Shown here one piece after another: positions 35,488-43,690 of a DNA stretch of 64,000 nt. Origin of the DNA: Avoscillospira_A sp052117125. Lineage in GTDB: Bacteria > Bacillota > Clostridia > Oscillospirales > Oscillospiraceae. The notes under the pieces are model-generated. The model did not search any database. It was given only the letters and a program-made list of their open reading frames with translations, and was not told where the DNA came from. Position 1 is the first letter of the stretch, and the number at the start of each line of letters is the position of its first letter. The stretch is from the NCBI RefSeq assembly GCF_052117125.1, contig NZ_JBQKJT010000002.1:62001-126000 (forward strand), in the 5' to 3' direction. Position numbers and translations under genes: made by a program.

Positions 35488-35531
35488 GCCCTCTTGTTTT
35501 CTGATTTTACTACAGGTTTGTTCATTGATGG

Positions 35532-35560
35532 TTTACAATTTTTTTGCTTTATTATATAAT
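35532..35560 (+). promoter_or_regulatory. Promoter of the TerD-AIM24 pair
   Basis: TTTACA and TATAAT with 17 bases between, an excellent sigma-A promoter. It predicts a 5' leader of ~185 bases before the TerD start at 35752. Confidence 0.65.
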
Positions 35561-35751
35561 GATCTCACCTTGGGAGCACTGTGATGGCTGACGGCATTGC
35601 CGTATGTTCCGTCGGTGCTTTACTACGCGGATGGGCAGCAGCGCCAATGCTGCCAGAATGCATCAACTTGCCACATCAACCGGGCTTCTCATCTCTTGCT
35701 AAAATGTACGGTATTCGTTCCCGGATGCCCAATCTGTCGGGAGGAATTTTT

Positions 35752-36528
35752 ATGATGCCTGTCGCCAATCGCACCTCCACGCCATGGACGCGCAGTAATC
35801 TTCCCTCTTTGAATCAAACGACCTCTACTGCTGTGAGCCGACATACGGTTGCCAGTCTGAATCGTGGACGCGCTTCGCAGCCGCTTGGTTCTTCTTCCGC
35901 TTCTCCACGTCCAGCCCCCGCTCCTCAGCCTGTCCCCACGCCTCAGTCTGTCGCGCCGTTCCCCGTGCCTCCCCTGCTGCATCCACTGCAAAAAGGGCAG
36001 AAAACTGCCCTTGCACTCTCAGGCGCACGTCCCAGGCTGACGATTGGCGTAGGTTGGTCCGTCACAAATCCCCGCTGTGATGTGGATGTATCGGCATTTT
36101 TACTGACCAGCAATAACCGCGTTCCCGGTGATGACTGGTTTGTTTTTTACGGTCAGAACCAAAGCCCCGACCGCAGCGTTTTGTTCCATAGCGAACCCGC
36201 AGGGGGCGACCGTCAGCACATCGATGTGGATTTGTCCCGTCTGGATACCCGCATCTGTAAAATCGCCCTGGTGTTGACCATACATGAGGCACTGGAGCAG
36301 AAGCTGAATTTCAGCATGATACGGGATGCGTATATCCGGATTTTATCCTCCGACGACCACAAAGAGCTTTTAAGTTATCAAATGGCCGACTATTACAGCA
36401 ATGTGACTTCCATGACCATTGGTGAACTCTATCTGCATAATCAGCAATGGAAATTCAATCCCGTCGGCAACGGCGTAAGCCAGGATTTAGCCGGTCAATG
36501 CGCCATCTATGGCGTAGAAATTAGTTGA
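35752..36528 (+). CDS. TerD-domain stress protein with Pro/Ser-rich N-terminal region
   Basis: A 258-residue protein. Residues ~1-80 are low-complexity Ser/Pro/Gln/Thr. The TerD domain follows with LTIGVGWSV, the Ca-binding CDVDVSAFLL, GDDWFVFYGQNQS, and HIDVDLSRLD. TerD proteins bind calcium and belong to the ter stress/phage-response network. The ATG at 35752 follows GGGAGG; the open frame extends to 35581, but that part has weak signals. Thirteen bases upstream of an AIM24 gene, a frequent partner. Confidence 0.85.
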   Translation: MMPVANRTSTPWTRSNLPSLNQTTSTAVSRHTVASLNRGRASQPLGSSSASPRPAPAPQPVPTPQSVAPFPVPPLLHPLQKGQKTALALSGARPRLTIGVGWSVTNPRCDVDVSAFLLTSNNRVPGDDWFVFYGQNQSPDRSVLFHSEPAGGDRQHIDVDLSRLDTRICKIALVLTIHEALEQKLNFSMIRDAYIRILSSDDHKELLSYQMADYYSNVTSMTIGELYLHNQQWKFNPVGNGVSQDLAGQCAIYGVEIS

Positions 36529-36541
36529 GGAGGGACAGACC

Positions 36542-37246
36542 TTGCTGACATTTGAAACCATTAACGAATTAACATTAAAAGTTACCTGCCGCGGGAGCGA
36601 TACTTTGATTGCCAAAGCCGGCGCGTTTATCGCCGGAGAAAGCCAACACGGGAAAAATTATCGCTTTGAAAAGCTTCTGCTGGGTCCTCAGACCGGTTTT
36701 GCGCAGGCAGCCCTCGGATCATTGATCCGTCGTGCCACCGGAGAAAATATCCCGCTGATGAAAGTGATGTTCAGCGGCGACTCTGTCACCTATTATGCCA
36801 GTTACGGCCGTCATGTGGTCATTTACCACCTGGAACCTGGGGAATCCATTTCCGTGGAATCAGAAAATCTCTTGGCTTTCACACAGGACTGTGATTATAC
36901 GGTCCGCTTTATCGGTGTCGGCATCTTATCGCAAAAAGGCTTGGCTACCACTTTTATAACCGGTCGAGGCCGAGATGCATACGTCGCAGTTTTGTCCGAC
37001 GGCAATCCCATTGTCATCAGTAATGTCGGAACACAGAACGCCATCTCTGTAGATCCTGACGCAGTCATCTGCTGGATTGGAAATGGAGCCTGTGATCCAC
37101 AGGTAAAGGTGGACGTGAATTGGAAAACCTTCATCGGCCAGACCTCCGGCGAATCCTATGCTTTTGAATGGTCCCCAGGCCAGCCTGTCACTGTCATTCT
37201 ACAGCCATCTGAGCGTTCAGGCGGTATCCGGGTGGGGATTGATTAA
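36542..37246 (+). CDS. AIM24-family protein
   Basis: A 234-residue beta-rich protein of the AIM24/TIGR00266 family: IAKAGAFIAGESQHG, the Gly-rich middle, VVIYHLEPGESISVESENLL and a C-terminal GQPVTVILQP. TTG start after GAGGAGGG. Function is unclear in bacteria; it regularly accompanies TerD proteins and is thought to form membrane-associated or shell-like assemblies. Second gene of the TerD unit. Confidence 0.8.
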   Translation: MLTFETINELTLKVTCRGSDTLIAKAGAFIAGESQHGKNYRFEKLLLGPQTGFAQAALGSLIRRATGENIPLMKVMFSGDSVTYYASYGRHVVIYHLEPGESISVESENLLAFTQDCDYTVRFIGVGILSQKGLATTFITGRGRDAYVAVLSDGNPIVISNVGTQNAISVDPDAVICWIGNGACDPQVKVDVNWKTFIGQTSGESYAFEWSPGQPVTVILQPSERSGGIRVGID

Positions 37247-37389
37247 CGTTCCCCGCTCCCGCAATCTGACCGCAAGCGCGGTCTGTCCCTTGATCGTCGC
37301 CAAAAGAACCGGCTGATCTGCGACACAATCCATGGCGCTGCATACAGCATCCAAGCATGCTCACTGACGGAATATTTACATAACTGCCG

Positions 37390-37418
37390 GCGGCCGGGTC
37401 GATGTTCGACCCGGCCGC
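37390..37418. terminator. GC-rich hairpin between convergent AIM24 and LysR genes
   Basis: A perfect 13-base stem (GCGGCCGGGTCGA) with a three-base loop and no clear T-run. Probably a bidirectional terminator. Confidence 0.55.
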
Positions 37419-37428
37419 TAATGAGTAA

Positions 37429-38334
37429 TTACCGCGCTTCCTCTGGATTGAGCATCATCTGTGAGCATGTCTCAAAGCAGTCCATCAACTCCAGTGCTGA
37501 CGGTGTCAAAAACTTCTGCCGATGCCATACGATATGGTTTTCCCGCACGAAGGACTCGTCCGCCAGTACCACAGTCGTCACCATACCGCTGTCAATGGCC
37601 TGCTGCACCAACTGCCGGGGCAAAATCGAAATTCCCAGACCCGCGTGGACTGCTTGCAGGATGGCTTGTGTGCTGACACTCTCCATAATAGGGTCCAGCG
37701 CAATCCCATGCATTGCGAAAATGTGGTCCACAAAGGACCGGCTCATGCTGCCGGGATTGCGCAGAATGAACGCGTCGTGCCGGAAGTCCCCCAGACACAG
37801 CCCGGAACACGATGCCCGGCCGTCGTCCGGCGGCAGAATCATCACCAAACGATCATCTGCGATTCGGCGGGAGAGCAGGTCTTCGTGATAAATCGTCCCT
37901 TCCACCACGGCAAAATCCAGCTGATTGTCAACCAATGCCGTTTGCAGCGTCTGCCCGGTGGCAACCGTGGTCCGGACCTGCAGCTGGCGGTGCTGCCGGC
38001 GGAACCGGCACAGCACCTGGGGCAGCAGCACATTGCCGATGGTGAGGGTCGTACCGATGCGCAGAGTCCCCAGTTCCTCCCAGTTCCGCAGATTCTTTTC
38101 CAACTGGTCAAAGGAATCGAGAATGTGCAGGCTGTAGGTATAGAGACGTGTTCCGGCCTCTGTCACATAGAGTCTGCGGTTGATGCGGTCAAAGAGCCGT
38201 ACACCGTAATACGTCTCCAGCTCCCGAATGGCCCGGGTAACCGCCGGCTGTGTCATACACAGCGCCTCGGCGGCCCGGGTGATGCTCTTTTTTTGATAGA
38301 CCGCTTGGAATATCTGCATATGGCGTAATGTCAT
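37429..38334 (-). CDS. LysR-family transcriptional regulator
   Basis: A 301-residue regulator. The N-terminal helix-turn-helix is SITRAAEALCMTQPAVTRAI then RELETYYGVRLFDR; the C-terminal part is the periplasmic-binding-like effector domain. It is divergent from the chromate-transporter genes across ~115 bases, so it most likely controls them and itself. The effector is unknown. Confidence 0.93.
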   Translation of the reverse strand: MTLRHMQIFQAVYQKKSITRAAEALCMTQPAVTRAIRELETYYGVRLFDRINRRLYVTEAGTRLYTYSLHILDSFDQLEKNLRNWEELGTLRIGTTLTIGNVLLPQVLCRFRRQHRQLQVRTTVATGQTLQTALVDNQLDFAVVEGTIYHEDLLSRRIADDRLVMILPPDDGRASCSGLCLGDFRHDAFILRNPGSMSRSFVDHIFAMHGIALDPIMESVSTQAILQAVHAGLGISILPRQLVQQAIDSGMVTTVVLADESFVRENHIVWHRQKFLTPSALELMDCFETCSQMMLNPEEAR

Positions 38335-38393
38335 GGTTCCATCCCCATTTTTATCATACCAATATCGCTATGAACTATATAAAATAATAGCAT

Positions 38394-38422
38394 TTTACGA
38401 AATAATTGGGAAGCCGTATAAT
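38394..38422 (+). promoter_or_regulatory. Promoter of the chromate transporter genes
   Basis: TTTACG and TATAAT separated by 17 bases, in the LysR-divergent intergenic region. Confidence 0.6.
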
Positions 38423-38449
38423 AAGTGCAATGAAAGGAGCGATGAGGCA

Positions 38450-39031
38450 GTGCCAGAATCAACAAAACAAAAAGGCGCGTTGCGCAAACTGTTCTTTACC
38501 ATGCTGTATATCAGCACCTTTACCTTTGGCGGCGGTTTTGTCATTATCACGTTTATGAAGAAAAAGTTCGTGGATGAACTGCATTGGATCGATGAAACCG
38601 AGATGTTGGATCTGACGGCGTTGGCCCAGTCCTCTCCCGGCGCCATTGCGGTCAACGCGGCCATTCTGGTAGGCTGGCGCGTTGCCGGTTTCCCCGGTAT
38701 GGCCGTGGCGGTTCTTGCCACCATCATTCCCCCCATGGTCATCCTGTCGGTGATTTCTTTCTTCTACGCCGCCTTTGCCGCCAACACCTATGTGGCCATG
38801 GTCCTGAAGGGTATGCAGGCCGGTGTCGCGGCCGTCATCCTCGATGTGGTGGTAGGACTGGGCGCCAATGTGGTGAAAACCAAGTCCATCATCCATCTGG
38901 CCATCATGGCGGCAGCCTTCATCGCCACCTTTGTCTATGGCGTCAACGTCATCTACATCATTCTGGGCGCGGCAGCCATCGGCATCCTCCTTGCCATGTA
39001 TGACCGCAAGAGAAAAGAGGAACGCCAATGA
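38450..39031 (+). CDS. chrA: Chromate transporter, half-size subunit 1
   Basis: A 193-residue membrane protein with the ChrA half-domain: FTFGGGFVIITFMKKKF, then ALAQSSPGAIAVNAAILVGW (the PGPxA-like motif) and AVLATIIPPMVILSV. Short-chain ChrA proteins work as pairs of oppositely oriented halves. The GTG start follows GGAG; no better ATG is in frame. It overlaps the second half by four bases (ATGA). Confidence 0.88.
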   Translation: MPESTKQKGALRKLFFTMLYISTFTFGGGFVIITFMKKKFVDELHWIDETEMLDLTALAQSSPGAIAVNAAILVGWRVAGFPGMAVAVLATIIPPMVILSVISFFYAAFAANTYVAMVLKGMQAGVAAVILDVVVGLGANVVKTKSIIHLAIMAAAFIATFVYGVNVIYIILGAAAIGILLAMYDRKRKEERQ

Positions 39032-39585
39032 TCTATCTGCAACTGTTTTGGAGCTTTATTCAGATCGGTCTGTTCTCCATCGGCGGCGGTTACGCGGCCA
39101 TGCCCCTGATTCAGGCCCAGGTGGTGCAGCACCACGCCTGGCTGACCATGAGCGAATTCACCGATCTGATCACCATTGCGGAAATGACGCCCGGCCCCAT
39201 TGCCGTCAACTCCGCCACCTTTGTGGGCATCCGCATTGCGGGACTGCCCGGCGCGCTCATCGCCACCTTCGGCTGTATTCTCCCCTCGCTGTTTATTGTT
39301 TCTCTGCTGGCGTTCATCTACTATCGCTACAACTCCCTGTCCCTGCTGCAAAGCATCCTGGCCAGCCTGCGGCCGGCTGTGGTGGCCCTGATTGCATCCG
39401 CCGGTCTGTCCATCCTGCTACAGGTCGTATTCGGCGGTCAGGCTATGGCATTGGAGGTTGTCAACTGGGTGGGCGTTGTTCTGTTTGTCGCGGCGTTTTT
39501 CGCCCTCAGAAAGCTCAAATGGAATCCCATTCTGGTGATGGTGCTCTGTGGCGTGGGCAATCTGTTGGTGGGCCTGGTACGGTAA
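39028..39585 (+). CDS. chrA: Chromate transporter, half-size subunit 2
   Basis: A 185-residue partner half. The start IGLFSIGGGYAAMPLIQAQV, the MTPGPIAVNSATFVGIRIAG motif and the FGCILPSLFIV segment are diagnostic. Forms a heterodimer with subunit 1. Chromate efflux by family; in anaerobes the natural anion may differ. Translationally coupled to subunit 1. Confidence 0.9.
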   Translation: MIYLQLFWSFIQIGLFSIGGGYAAMPLIQAQVVQHHAWLTMSEFTDLITIAEMTPGPIAVNSATFVGIRIAGLPGALIATFGCILPSLFIVSLLAFIYYRYNSLSLLQSILASLRPAVVALIASAGLSILLQVVFGGQAMALEVVNWVGVVLFVAAFFALRKLKWNPILVMVLCGVGNLLVGLVR

Positions 39586-39595
39586 CGACAAACCC

Positions 39596-40009
39596 ATGAA
39601 GCATTGGACCGTGCAGCGGGGCAACAAACTTCACCGGCTCTCCAACGCCCAGTCCCTTCCGGCAGCCTATATCCGCCGGAAGGGCGCTGCGGTGCTGGTG
39701 ACCGACCCCATGGAGCGGGTGCTGCTGACCATAACAACGCCTGTTCCGGACTGCTTTTTCATTCTTGGCGCGGCAGGCGACTGCGGGACTGCGCAGCAAG
39801 ATGGATATGCCACCCTCTCCCTGCACTGGGGCAACGCCGCCCTGACGCTGACGGCGGCTGAAACCGGGCAGACGGCCATTCTGCGGGAGACGACACCCGT
39901 AGGCCGGATTACCCGCCAGTCGGACACCGTGGACTTTCTGGTTACCGAAGACGCCACTCCGGCGGAATTTGCAGCCCTGTTCTGGGTGCTGGCCGAAACG
40001 ATAAAATGA
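39596..40009 (+). CDS. Small protein of unknown function after the chromate transporter
   Basis: A 137-residue soluble protein, no signal peptide, no recognised motif. It begins 10 bases after the transporter stop with only a weak ribosome binding site, suggesting translation by coupling. The open frame extends upstream inside the transporter gene, which is probably not used. The stop lies within the terminator stem. Confidence 0.5.
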   Translation: MKHWTVQRGNKLHRLSNAQSLPAAYIRRKGAAVLVTDPMERVLLTITTPVPDCFFILGAAGDCGTAQQDGYATLSLHWGNAALTLTAAETGQTAILRETTPVGRITRQSDTVDFLVTEDATPAEFAALFWVLAETIK

Positions 40010-40042
40010 CGAACTCGCAGCGGAGTTCGTCATTTTATTTTT
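40005..40042. terminator. Bidirectional terminator between convergent operons
   Basis: A perfect 12-base stem (AATGACGAACTC) with a six-base loop. The tail is TTTATTTTT rightward and TTTTATCG leftward. It ends both the chromate transporter unit and the eight-gene operon on the other strand. Confidence 0.85.
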
Positions 40043-40053
40043 ATCCGTGGAGC

Positions 40054-41550
40054 TTATCCGCAGCAGGGATGGCCCGTTGCGCCGTCGCGGCTGTGGCTGT
40101 TCTGGCTGGGGTCCTTCATGCACAGGTGGACCGCCGCCGTGGTGAAGGTCTGGGGCAGGGCCAGAATGTTGGGGTTGGGGCCCACAAACTTCTTCTTGGC
40201 ATCCTCCAAGGCCTCCTCAAAGGTGGCGCGGGTCTTGAGACCCATACCACGGGCAATGCCCGGTTCCCGTGCGCCGACGATATAAATGGCGCTGGTGTGC
40301 TCCTCGGCCAGATGGCCGCAGCTCATCATACTGAAGCCGTGGAAGGGGTGGAAAGCGTTGGTAAAGCGGTACTTGCGGATGTACTCGGCGTTGGTGCCGA
40401 AATACTCGCCGTAGCGGTTCATATCCGGCAGAATGTTCATATAGTCATGCTGGAACATCTCATACAGCTCCCGCAGGTAGGGCCAGCGCTCGTCGTGGAA
40501 GTAGCCGTCGCAAATGCTGGAAACAATGAACACGCACCGGTCGGAGAGGATGCGCTTGTGGCGGATGACCTGGGCCGAAAGGGCCTGCATCATCTGAATG
40601 GGATTGGTGCCCATGCCGTTGCCGTAGTGGAAATTGGTGGGCATACCGAACACCACCACATCGTACTTCTTCTCGGCCCAGTGGACATAGGTGCGCTTAT
40701 CGGCGGTTTTCCAGGAGATGGGCTGCATCTCCTTGGCCCAGCCGGAGTTGATCTCGATCTGACGGGACCTGGTATCCAGCACGGCATCACAGCAGAAGAA
40801 CTTCTTGCCCATTTTCTCTTCCATGTGCATACCCTGCTGGTCGAACTTGTGGCGCATTTCGCTGGAGGTGGACACGGGTACGAAGTCCTGCCGGTGCATG
40901 ACCTGGGGCACATGGTGGGCGGCGATGGACCGCCAGTGGCTGATGCCGGTGGCACAGTGCTTGTAGCCGCCGGAGTAACCGCCGTAGGGATTGCCCTGGG
41001 TGTGGCCGATGAGAACGGCAATATCGGCGTCATAGACGTACTTGTTCATGATGACGTGGTCGCCCTGGGCCGTATAGCCCAAATCCACCAGATGGTCATA
41101 GTCCTCGCTGTCGTGGCTGGTGATCTGCCCTGTGGGATAGAACTCGTTGAACAGCTCGGGACCCAGGATGGTGCGCATTTCCGCCACGGTGGCCCGGGGA
41201 TGGAGGCCGTTGGAGAACAGCAGCAGCACATCCTGCTGACGCACACCGGCGCTGTACAGCTCATCCAGGCAGGCCCGGATGGCCACCTTCCGGTGGGAGG
41301 TGGCCTGATTGCCGCCCTTGACGATGTCGGGGATGACGATGACCACGGTCTTGCCGGGGGCGGCCAGGTCCTTCAAGGGTTCCATGCCGATGGGATTGCG
41401 GATGGAGTGCAGGGTGGCTTCGTACAGGGCCTCCCAGGTCTGCTCGATGCAGGGGGGATCGGGTACGGTGACGCCGGGAATAAACACATCGGTGTTGTCC
41501 GGCAGCTCGGCGCTCATAAAGCCCTGACCGTATTCAAACTCCAGTTTCAT
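40054..41550 (-). CDS. LarA-superfamily (nickel-pincer) racemase/epimerase-like protein
   Basis: A 498-residue member of the lactate racemase LarA superfamily, which uses a nickel-pincer nucleotide on 2-hydroxyacids. GLHPRATVAEM matches the catalytic-His segment. GGYSGGYKH carries the Lys that tethers the cofactor. The residue equivalent to the second catalytic His (before GYSGG) appears to be Asn (GNPYGGYSGG). The C-terminal tail ends in a Cys/His-rich stretch (SHSRDGATGHPCCG). Last gene of the kinase-regulator-nagB-nagA-fba-pgi-tpi operon, 17 bases after the TIM-like gene. Substrate unknown. No larB/C/E is in the window. Confidence 0.75.
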   Translation of the reverse strand: MKLEFEYGQGFMSAELPDNTDVFIPGVTVPDPPCIEQTWEALYEATLHSIRNPIGMEPLKDLAAPGKTVVIVIPDIVKGGNQATSHRKVAIRACLDELYSAGVRQQDVLLLFSNGLHPRATVAEMRTILGPELFNEFYPTGQITSHDSEDYDHLVDLGYTAQGDHVIMNKYVYDADIAVLIGHTQGNPYGGYSGGYKHCATGISHWRSIAAHHVPQVMHRQDFVPVSTSSEMRHKFDQQGMHMEEKMGKKFFCCDAVLDTRSRQIEINSGWAKEMQPISWKTADKRTYVHWAEKKYDVVVFGMPTNFHYGNGMGTNPIQMMQALSAQVIRHKRILSDRCVFIVSSICDGYFHDERWPYLRELYEMFQHDYMNILPDMNRYGEYFGTNAEYIRKYRFTNAFHPFHGFSMMSCGHLAEEHTSAIYIVGAREPGIARGMGLKTRATFEEALEDAKKKFVGPNPNILALPQTFTTAAVHLCMKDPSQNSHSRDGATGHPCCG

Positions 41551-41567
41551 TTGTCATTCCTCCCATA

Positions 41568-42404
41568 TCAGTGGCCCAGATAGAGCCGGATGATCTCCAG
41601 ATATTCCTGCGGATAAAAGCCGATTTCCCCGGAAAAGCGGGTCAATGCGATAAGGCCGCCGTCAATGTCATCAATCGAAGCCAGCATGGCGGCGTTGTCG
41701 GATTTCAAGCCGCCGCCGTAGACCACGTCCAGGCCGCCGGTGCGCTCCTTGACGAAGCGGGCAATTTTTTCAATGTAGGGCTTGTCGGCTGGGGTCTTGC
41801 CGGGTCCGATGGACCAGATGGGCTCATAGGCGATAACCACCCGGCTCAAATCGGCCCCCTGCAGGCCCACTTCCAGCTGCTGGCCCAGGACCTGCTGCCA
41901 TTGCTCCTGCTCCTCGCTCTTTTCGCCGATGCAGTAGAGCACCCGCAGTCCGGCGGCCTGGGCTGCCAGAATTTCCCGGTTCAGCAGCCGGTTGACGGCG
42001 GCAGGGTCCACCACACCGGCCTCGGCCAGGATACCGGCCTTGTCATTGCGCTCCTCACAATGGCCGATCAACGTCCAGCCGCAGCCCAGGGCGGCGGCGG
42101 CATGGGCGGGACGGTTGGTGGTAAAGGCGCCGAAATTGCCGCCCACAGCCGTATCGTCCCGGTAAACGCCCTGGCAGCCGATCTGCACGGGGCTGTCCTC
42201 CGTGCGGGCAGCAGCGGCGGGGATCAGATGGGCCTCGGGAAAAAAGTCCACAAACTCCGCCTCATCGGCATTGTAGTCCCCAAGCCCCGCCTGGGTCTGT
42301 TCCACGATAACCTTTCCCCACTCCGCCGGAGCGGCCAGACGGTTGACGCCGCCCAGTTCCACAGGAATGTCGAATCGCTTGAGATTTAAAAACAGATGTT
42401 TCAT
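41568..42404 (-). CDS. tpiA: Divergent triosephosphate isomerase-like enzyme
   Basis: A 278-residue TIM-barrel protein, longer than usual TpiA (~250). The substrate-binding N-x-K is kept (N7, K9 in LFLNLKR). The electrophile His lies in LIGHCEERND (usually GHSERR). The catalytic base Glu is in AYEPIWSIGPGKTP, and the phosphate loop is YGGGLKSDN. Opening and middle differ enough from housekeeping enzymes that a related triose or tetrose phosphate is possible. It overlaps pgi by four bases (ATGA). Confidence 0.75.
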   Translation of the reverse strand: MKHLFLNLKRFDIPVELGGVNRLAAPAEWGKVIVEQTQAGLGDYNADEAEFVDFFPEAHLIPAAAARTEDSPVQIGCQGVYRDDTAVGGNFGAFTTNRPAHAAAALGCGWTLIGHCEERNDKAGILAEAGVVDPAAVNRLLNREILAAQAAGLRVLYCIGEKSEEQEQWQQVLGQQLEVGLQGADLSRVVIAYEPIWSIGPGKTPADKPYIEKIARFVKERTGGLDVVYGGGLKSDNAAMLASIDDIDGGLIALTRFSGEIGFYPQEYLEIIRLYLGH

Positions 42405-43687
42405 TGCATACCCTCCGGTTTTCCCAGATTCTTGAACATATAGCCCTTGTAGTTCTCCACGCCGGGCTGGTCAAAGGGATTGACGCCCAGCAGCTTGCAG
42501 GAGAGATAGCAGGCAAAGAGGAAGAAGTAATAGAGCTGGCCCAATGTGTGGGCGTCGATGGCAGGGATCGAGAAATTGAGGCACGGAATGCCCCGCTCGC
42601 TGTGGGCCTCCATAGTGGCCTTCCGGGCAATGTCGTTGATATCCCAGAAGTCCTTGCCCTCCAGATAGTCGAAGTAATCCTTCTTGTCGTCGTGGGGGAA
42701 GATCACAGAAGCGTCCCGCTGACGCACTTGCAGGAAGGTTTCAAACAGGATGGGACTTCCCTGCTGGACAAACTGGCCCGTGGCGTGCAGGTCCTCGGAG
42801 TTGGAGGCCACCACTGGATAGAGGGCCGTATTATTCTTGCCCTCGCTTTCGGCAAAGGTCTGGACCCACCATTTGGCGAAGTAATCCAGGCGGGGTTCAA
42901 AGAAGGACAGCATTTCCAGGCTGTAGCCACGCTCCAGCATCAGTTTGCGAATACAGGCGTAGCGCAGGGCCAGATTGCTCTGGGCCGGTTCCGAAAAGAG
43001 GCGGTCGCGCATATGGCGCATACCGTCGGTGATGGCCATGATGTCGATACCGGCCACGGCCATGGGAAACAGGCCCACGTCGCTGACGACGGAGAACCGG
43101 CCACCCACCCGCTCCGGGAACTCCAGGAAGGTGTAGCCGTAATCGATGCACAGCTGTTCCAGGCTGGAACCGGGCGTACCGGCGGCGAAAATCCGCCGGG
43201 CGGCATCCTCGGGGCCGTAACGCTTCTCCAGATACTGGCGCAGCATCCGGAACGTGATGCCCGGCTCCAGCGTCTCAAAGTTTTTGGCAATGCAGTCGAT
43301 GTAGATGGATTGATAGCCGTCCAGCTCCTCCAGGGTCCGGGCCATTTCACAGGCGGAGATGGTGTTGCCTGCCCAGAGAATGGCCGGGCCGTCCTTGGGC
43401 CGCAGCGCCTTGATGGCGGCCCGGGAGGACTGGTTGGAGCCGCCAATGCCGATGACCACCAGGGCGTCGCCGTCGGCCCGGACCCGGTCAGCCTGCTGCT
43501 GGAGCCAGCGGACCCGCTCCGGCCCGGCGGATTCGTCCACGGAGTGCCAGCCCAAGAACGGCTGATACTGGGCCTCTCCGGCCACGGCCTCTGCCAGCAG
43601 CGGGGCCGCCCGGTTCATGCGGGCTTCCAGCTCGCCGGGGGCGATGACGTTTTTCCGGTCGATGAGAGAGAGGGTGATTTCCTCCAT
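42401..43687 (-). CDS. pgi: Glucose-6-phosphate isomerase
   Basis: A 428-residue Pgi, close to the Gram-positive length (~450). IGIGGSNQSSRAAI is the sugar-phosphate-binding segment; GGRFSVVSDVGLFP and PCLNFSIPAIDAHTLGQLYY are family landmarks. It converts glucose-6-phosphate to fructose-6-phosphate. Sits three bases after the aldolase stop. Whether it is the only pgi of the genome or an operon-specific copy cannot be told here. Confidence 0.9.
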   Translation of the reverse strand: MEEITLSLIDRKNVIAPGELEARMNRAAPLLAEAVAGEAQYQPFLGWHSVDESAGPERVRWLQQQADRVRADGDALVVIGIGGSNQSSRAAIKALRPKDGPAILWAGNTISACEMARTLEELDGYQSIYIDCIAKNFETLEPGITFRMLRQYLEKRYGPEDAARRIFAAGTPGSSLEQLCIDYGYTFLEFPERVGGRFSVVSDVGLFPMAVAGIDIMAITDGMRHMRDRLFSEPAQSNLALRYACIRKLMLERGYSLEMLSFFEPRLDYFAKWWVQTFAESEGKNNTALYPVVASNSEDLHATGQFVQQGSPILFETFLQVRQRDASVIFPHDDKKDYFDYLEGKDFWDINDIARKATMEAHSERGIPCLNFSIPAIDAHTLGQLYYFFLFACYLSCKLLGVNPFDQPGVENYKGYMFKNLGKPEGMQ

Positions 43688-43690
43688 GGC

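Noticed and set aside
35581..35751. N-terminal extension of the TerD protein to 35581/35584
   Set aside because: The internal ATG at 35752 has a much better ribosome binding site, and the extension has no TerD-family character. Not fully excluded.
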